Shown here piece after piece: positions 14,511 to 18,970 of a DNA stretch of 18,970 nucleotides. The DNA is from Rickettsia typhi. Its GTDB lineage: Bacteria; Pseudomonadota; Alphaproteobacteria; Rickettsiales; UBA1997. The stretch is taken from positions 1-18,970 of the forward strand of contig CAMDRL010000007.1 of assembly GCA_945906835.1 (NCBI GenBank), written 5' to 3'. A program made the translations under genes and the position numbers. The notes under the pieces are model-generated. The model was not told where the DNA came from, ran no database searches, and saw only the letters and a program-made list of their open reading frames with translations. The first letter of the stretch is position 1, and each line of letters begins with the position of its first letter.

Positions 14511-15758
14511 ATGATAAAAAAATTTGATAAAAATTTAGCCATAATGTTTTTTCTTGGCAGTGCCAGTGGCTTACCAATAGCGTTGATTTTATCAACTTTA
14601 AAAGCTTTATTAAGTGACAAAGGTTTTGATCTCAAAACAATAGGTTTTTTCTCTTTAGTAAGTTTGACTTATACTCTTAAGTTTTTCTTTGCTCCAATAA
14701 TAGATTCTTTTGGATTGCCAATTTTAACAAAAACTTTTGGACAAAGAAGATCTTGGATTATTTTTAGCCAAATAATTCTAATTATTTTTATTTCTGCACT
14801 TGGCGTTGTCACAATTTCTGCAAATCTTACAGCAATTGCTGTTTTAGCATTTCTTGTAGCCTTTGCTTCAGCAAGTCAAGACATTGTAATTGATGCTTAT
14901 CGTATTGAAATTATCAAAAAAGAAGATCAAGGATTAGCGGCTGGTTTTTATGTTTATGGCTATCGTATTGGCATGTTAATTTCTGGTGCTGGTGCGTTAA
15001 TTTTAGCTGATTTAATTAGTTGGGCTGCAGTTTATTTTATTATGGCAACCTTTATGTTAATTGGCATTATAACTACTTTTTTCGCTGATGAAAGCAGAAA
15101 GGAATGGCAACAAAAGAAATACAGCTTTGATTCTTGGTTTAAAGAGTCGGTAATTAGTCCATTTGTTGATTTTAAAAACCACCAACATTGGTATATTATT
15201 TTTGCTTTTATTATTTTTTTTAAACTTGGCGACGCCTTTGCTGGCAATATGACATTACCCTTTCTTCTTGAACTAACTTTTAGTAAAATTGAGATTGCTA
15301 GTATTGTAAAATCATTTGGATTATTCGCTACACTTTTTGGAGTTTTTGTTGGTGGAGTTTTGGTAAAAAAGATGGGGGTAAATAAAAGTTTATGGATTGC
15401 TGGAATTGCGCAAATGATTTCAAATCTAGCCTTTTCTTACTTATCCACAAAAGGACATAGTATTGATACACTTTATTTTATAATTTTTATAGAAAATTTT
15501 AGCGGAGGAATTGGCGATTCAGTTTTTGTTGTTTATTTAAGTAGTCTTTGCAGCTTTTCTTTCAGCGCTACTCAATATGCTCTGTTAGCCTCTTTATCAA
15601 CTTTTGCCCGCAGCACCTTATCTTCATTTGCGGGAATATTTGCTGAAAGCTTGGGATGGTATCAGTTTTTTATTTTATCAACATTTTTGGCTTTACCAGG
15701 ATTGATTTTTTTATCTATATTGACGATAAAGAATACCGGCCTCAAAAAACAAAATTAA
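14511..15758 (+). CDS. ampG: AmpG-type MFS permease (muropeptide uptake)
   Basis: AmpG permeases import anhydromuropeptides released from the cell wall for recycling. The 415-residue product is a polytopic membrane protein of the major facilitator type with about 12 hydrophobic segments. Family marks are FLGSASGLPIALILSTL near the N-terminus, the segment LKFFFAPIIDSF, GQRRSWIIFSQ, and AFASASQDIVIDAYRIE. It is of normal length for short AmpG forms. Rickettsiales often carry several AmpG paralogues, not all of which need transport muropeptides, so the substrate is family-based inference. It is divergent from hslV (86-base gap) and lies 73 bases upstream of virB4 on the same strand, where virB3 might be expected. 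Confidence 0.88.
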   Translation: MIKKFDKNLAIMFFLGSASGLPIALILSTLKALLSDKGFDLKTIGFFSLVSLTYTLKFFFAPIIDSFGLPILTKTFGQRRSWIIFSQIILIIFISALGVVTISANLTAIAVLAFLVAFASASQDIVIDAYRIEIIKKEDQGLAAGFYVYGYRIGMLISGAGALILADLISWAAVYFIMATFMLIGIITTFFADESRKEWQQKKYSFDSWFKESVISPFVDFKNHQHWYIIFAFIIFFKLGDAFAGNMTLPFLLELTFSKIEIASIVKSFGLFATLFGVFVGGVLVKKMGVNKSLWIAGIAQMISNLAFSYLSTKGHSIDTLYFIIFIENFSGGIGDSVFVVYLSSLCSFSFSATQYALLASLSTFARSTLSSFAGIFAESLGWYQFFILSTFLALPGLIFLSILTIKNTGLKKQN

Positions 15759-15831
15759 CAATCATCATGCTTTACTTTTCTAAGCAACAAAATAACTTCT
15801 TGAAATCTTTTTAACCTTACAAAATCCAATA

Positions 15832-18219
15832 ATGTTGAGACTTTCTACAGTCAAGCCAGCAAAAGAAACGGTCACAAACTATGAGACTTCGGCAGGACAT
15901 TTTGTTCCCTATAGATGTCATTGGAATTCCAATACTATTTTAACTTATAAAGAAGAGTTAATTCGTGTTATTAAAATTAAAGGCTTCGCCTTTGAAACTG
16001 CTGATGATATTGATATTGACCTCAAAAAAAATGCCAGAAACAACCTGTTAAAAGGCATGTCTTCTGGGAATTTTTCGCTTGCATTTCACACTACAAGACG
16101 AAAAGAAAAAGGCTTTCCTGACGGCGAAATGCCTGACAATTTTTCGAAAAGAGTAAATAAAGAATGGGCAAATAAACATTCTGATGACAAAACTTTTATC
16201 AATGAACATTATTTTACTATAATCAGAGGTTCTGATAAATCTGGCGCCGCAGTTCTTGAACATTTAGCAAAAAAATTACAACATAAAGCTGACAAAAGCT
16301 CTTGGGAAACTTACATGAAAGAAGCTTTTGATGAGCTTGATGAAATGACAGAAAGAATATTAAACGGCTTCAGTAACTACGGCTCAGAGCTTTTAGGAAT
16401 TGTTGAAAATGATGGCGTGGTAACTTCAGAATTATTAGAATTTTTATCTCGTTTAGTTAATTGCGGTTATTCACAACCAATAAATCCGCCACTTGGACCA
16501 ATTTCACACCACTTACCAATAAGCCGCCTTTATTTTGGAAATAAGTCAATTGAAGCTCATCACCCATATGGCATTAAATATGCAGGATTAGTTTCCATTA
16601 AAGAATATCGCCCATCAACCAATGCTGGAATATTTGATGGCTTTATGCAATTGCCATTTGAGCTAATTATAAGCCAATCTTTTTCATTCATTAATCGCAT
16701 GATTGCTATTTCTGGAATGCAATTACAACAAAGAAGATTAATTCAATCAGAAGATGTGGCAACATCACAAGTTGCAGAAATTGATGAAGCACTTGATTCA
16801 GCTATGAGTGGAGAATTCGCTTTTGGCAATCATCATATGTCGGTTTTGTGTCTTGAGGATTCTCCTAAATCTTTAGAAACAGCTCTTTCTTTGGCAGTTA
16901 TAGAATTATCAAATTCTGGGATAGTCGGCGTTCGCGAAAGAATGAATATGGAGCCAGCTTATTGGGCGCAACTTCCTTGTAATTCAGATTATATGGCAAG
17001 AAGAAGCACTGTAAACACTTTCAATATTGCAGCTTTTGCTTCTTTCCATAATTATCCTTCAGGTAAAAGAAAAAAGAATCATTGGGGTGACGCAGTTACT
17101 GTTTTAAATACCGTTTCTGGAACTCCTTATTTCTTTAGTTTTCATGTTAGAGATGTTGGACACTCCATGATTGTTGGTCCAACTGGTGCTGGTAAAACTG
17201 TGCTTTTAAACTTTTTATGCGCCCAAGCGCAAAAATTTAAATGTCGTTTATTTTTCTTTGATAAAGATCGCGGTGCTGAAATTTTTGTCCGAGCCATTCG
17301 TGGTCGTTATATGACTCCAGATGTTGCGCAAAATTCTGGATTCAATCCATTCCAACTTCCAGACACCTCTGATAATAGAGCATTTTTAGCTGAATTTCTC
17401 ACAGTTTTAGTTTCAGAAGATGGCAAAAGACTTCCCGCTCATGAAATTGAAAGAATTAACGAAGCTGTGTATGGAAATTACAAACTTCCACAACAAAAAA
17501 GAAGATTGCGCAATATCGCTCCATTCATGGGTCTTGGTGGTCCTGGAACTTTAGCTGGAAGACTTGCCATGTGGCATTCTGACGGATCGCACGCTAAATT
17601 ATTTGACAATGCTGAAGATGTTATTGATTTTTCATCATCTAGGGTTTTTGGTATTGACATGACAGAGATTTTGAAAGATAAAGCCAGCCTTAGTCCATCG
17701 CTGCTTTATTTATTTCATCGCATTCAGAATTCGCTTGATGGCAGCCCAACTATGATTGTTCTTGATGAAGCTTGGGCATTAATTGATAATCCTGTTTTTG
17801 CCCCAAAAATTAAAGATTGGCTGAAGGTTTTAAGAAAACTTAATGCTTTTGTAGTTTTTGCTACGCAATCTGTTGAAGATGCTTCTAAAAGCTCTATTTC
17901 AGACACTTTGGTACAGCAAACCGCAACTCAAATTTTCTTACCAAATTTAAAAGCAACTTCGGTTTATCGTGAAGTTTTTATGCTTTCAGAAAGAGAGTTT
18001 TTGTTAGTAAAAAACACAGATCCATCAACCAGATTTTTCTTGGTAAAACAAGATAATGACGGAGTTATTGCCAGAATTGATTTAAGTGGCATGGATGAAA
18101 TTATTAGAGTTCTTTCCGCAAGTATTGACACTGTGTTAATCATGGATGAAATTATTAATGAAGTTGGTGATGATCCTAACGATTGGTTGCCAATTTTTTA
18201 TCAAAGAACAGCTAAATAA
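15832..18219 (+). CDS. virB4: Type IV secretion ATPase VirB4
   Basis: VirB4 is the large inner-membrane-associated ATPase that powers assembly and substrate movement in type IV secretion. The 795-residue product has the N-terminal CagE/TrbE/VirB domain (about 25-400), including FVPYRCHWNSNTILTYKEEL, SIKEYRPSTNAG and LPFELIISQSFSF. The C-terminal ATPase domain has Walker A GPTGAGKT at 449-456, DKDRGAEIFVRAI at 477-489, Walker B MIVLDEAW at 641-648 and the motif VVFATQSVEDA at 674-684. Length is typical of rickettsial VirB4. There is no membrane helix at the N-terminus, so it is not a VirB3-VirB4 fusion. A virB6-family gene begins one base after the stop, so the two are almost certainly co-transcribed. 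The bases before ATG 15832 lack a Shine-Dalgarno sequence. Confidence 0.96.
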   Translation: MLRLSTVKPAKETVTNYETSAGHFVPYRCHWNSNTILTYKEELIRVIKIKGFAFETADDIDIDLKKNARNNLLKGMSSGNFSLAFHTTRRKEKGFPDGEMPDNFSKRVNKEWANKHSDDKTFINEHYFTIIRGSDKSGAAVLEHLAKKLQHKADKSSWETYMKEAFDELDEMTERILNGFSNYGSELLGIVENDGVVTSELLEFLSRLVNCGYSQPINPPLGPISHHLPISRLYFGNKSIEAHHPYGIKYAGLVSIKEYRPSTNAGIFDGFMQLPFELIISQSFSFINRMIAISGMQLQQRRLIQSEDVATSQVAEIDEALDSAMSGEFAFGNHHMSVLCLEDSPKSLETALSLAVIELSNSGIVGVRERMNMEPAYWAQLPCNSDYMARRSTVNTFNIAAFASFHNYPSGKRKKNHWGDAVTVLNTVSGTPYFFSFHVRDVGHSMIVGPTGAGKTVLLNFLCAQAQKFKCRLFFFDKDRGAEIFVRAIRGRYMTPDVAQNSGFNPFQLPDTSDNRAFLAEFLTVLVSEDGKRLPAHEIERINEAVYGNYKLPQQKRRLRNIAPFMGLGGPGTLAGRLAMWHSDGSHAKLFDNAEDVIDFSSSRVFGIDMTEILKDKASLSPSLLYLFHRIQNSLDGSPTMIVLDEAWALIDNPVFAPKIKDWLKVLRKLNAFVVFATQSVEDASKSSISDTLVQQTATQIFLPNLKATSVYREVFMLSEREFLLVKNTDPSTRFFLVKQDNDGVIARIDLSGMDEIIRVLSASIDTVLIMDEIINEVGDDPNDWLPIFYQRTAK

Positions 18220-18220
18220 A

Positions 18221-18970
18221 GTGAGAATTTTTCAACAAAATTTATTAAAAACTTTTCTGAACTTGCTGCTTCTTGTTGCCATTTTTTTCACTTTTACTTT
18301 TCCTCAAAATTCATATGCTTTAGATCAGGGCTCTGGTCCTGAAAGGCTTCGCTCTTGTAATGCAGGCATTCCCAGCACTTTACTAAGCGGTCTGGATACA
18401 ACTCCTGTTGGGGATAGTCCTGATTTGGCTTTTGATCTTAGTAATCCAGTTTGTCTTGCAATTGCAGTTGGCTCTTACGCTGCCGTTAAAATTGCAATTT
18501 CCAATATGAATGCTCAGTGCGGCACTAATGGTGGTACGAGATATACTCCATCAATAATTCTAGATACCATAGATATTGTTAAAGCAAGTGGAAATATGGC
18601 AACTCGTGGAGCTCCTTGCCAAAATGCCGTAACACTTGCTGGAATTGCTATAGCGAGTTTTGTAGCAACTCTTGGCGTAATATATGCAAAGGCAAAACAA
18701 GTTTATGATACTGCAAAAATATGTGGTTATAACTGGAGAAGTGCCAATGTAAATCAATATGATTTAAGCACTCCCAATCACTTACAATCAGTTAATGCTG
18801 CTGTACAAGGTTATATTGATGACAAAAATACAAGCTCTCTTAGTTTTGATAATAAAGTTTATCGCGAATGGTATTATGGCGGAGTTGAAGTTGAAGATAA
18901 TGTTTATGGATATGATATTGGCTACTTAGATATAAATGGGAATTTTAATGCAGATTTTAATGGCGATGGT
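18221..18970 (+). CDS. VirB6-family type IV secretion protein, N-terminal part
   Basis: From GTG 18221 the frame is open for 250 codons to the window edge. It starts with a basic stretch and hydrophobic core (residues about 11-28) ending QNSYA, a signal peptide. Two further hydrophobic segments are at about 78-95 and 136-155, followed by AKAKQVYDTAKICGYNW. The cysteines are Cys46, 78, 100, 133 and 168. Position right after virB4, the secreted N-terminus and this segment fit the large rickettsial VirB6-like proteins, which form the inner-membrane channel part of the secretion system; most of the protein lies outside the window. GTG is chosen because it gives the complete signal peptide; the next ATG is at codon 96. 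The visible part ends in an Asp/Asn/Gly-rich stretch. Confidence 0.75.
   Translation, partial: MRIFQQNLLKTFLNLLLLVAIFFTFTFPQNSYALDQGSGPERLRSCNAGIPSTLLSGLDTTPVGDSPDLAFDLSNPVCLAIAVGSYAAVKIAISNMNAQCGTNGGTRYTPSIILDTIDIVKASGNMATRGAPCQNAVTLAGIAIASFVATLGVIYAKAKQVYDTAKICGYNWRSANVNQYDLSTPNHLQSVNAAVQGYIDDKNTSSLSFDNKVYREWYYGGVEVEDNVYGYDIGYLDINGNFNADFNGDG

Noticed and set aside
15767..15814. Possible 15-codon leader peptide before virB4
   Set aside because: It is very short, has no ribosome site or attenuator hairpin, and such frames are frequent by chance in AT-rich spacers.

Overview
The window looks like part of the chromosome of an AT-rich, host-associated alphaproteobacterium, most likely of the order Rickettsiales. 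The evidence is the low GC content, the weak or absent Shine-Dalgarno sequences, the palindromic repeats between genes, the rickettsial-type VirB4 followed directly by a secreted VirB6-like protein, and scattered single subunits (NrdB without NrdA, HslV without HslU, TolB without the other tol genes). The placement is inferred from gene content and protein character; no database comparison was possible.

Left part (1-7566, all minus strand, so transcription runs right to left): peroxiredoxin, then the str-operon genes rpsL, rpsG, fusA and tuf (tuf is cut by the window edge within its last codons). A promoter-like pair lies upstream of rpsL. The operon is not compact. The rpsL-rpsG spacer is full of hairpin repeats. 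Between rpsG and fusA sit a DUF6492-type glycosyltransferase gene and the decayed remains of a second sugar-metabolism gene. fusA has a good promoter-like sequence of its own just downstream of those remains.

Middle part: nrdB and a ModA-like periplasmic binding protein form a plus-strand pair 3 bases apart (7760-9544). Facing them on the minus strand are a CorC/HlyC-type membrane protein, a YejB-type ABC permease, tolB and hslV (9615-14424). The 312 bases between yejB and tolB hold no gene. They contain a dyad-rich repeat, two copies of a 56-bp direct repeat, and a stack of perfect hairpins that includes a three-way-junction fold overlapping the tolB stop codon.

Right part (14511 to the end, plus strand): an AmpG-type muropeptide permease, virB4 and the first 250 codons of a virB6-family gene, which runs out of the window. 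This is a type IV secretion locus. The virB3 that usually precedes virB4 in Rickettsiales is not there; ampG takes that position.

I found no CRISPR array, tRNA, rRNA, intact transposon or clear new defence system. The least explained features are the invaded str operon, the composite palindromic repeats shared by two loci, and the solitary ModA-like protein.
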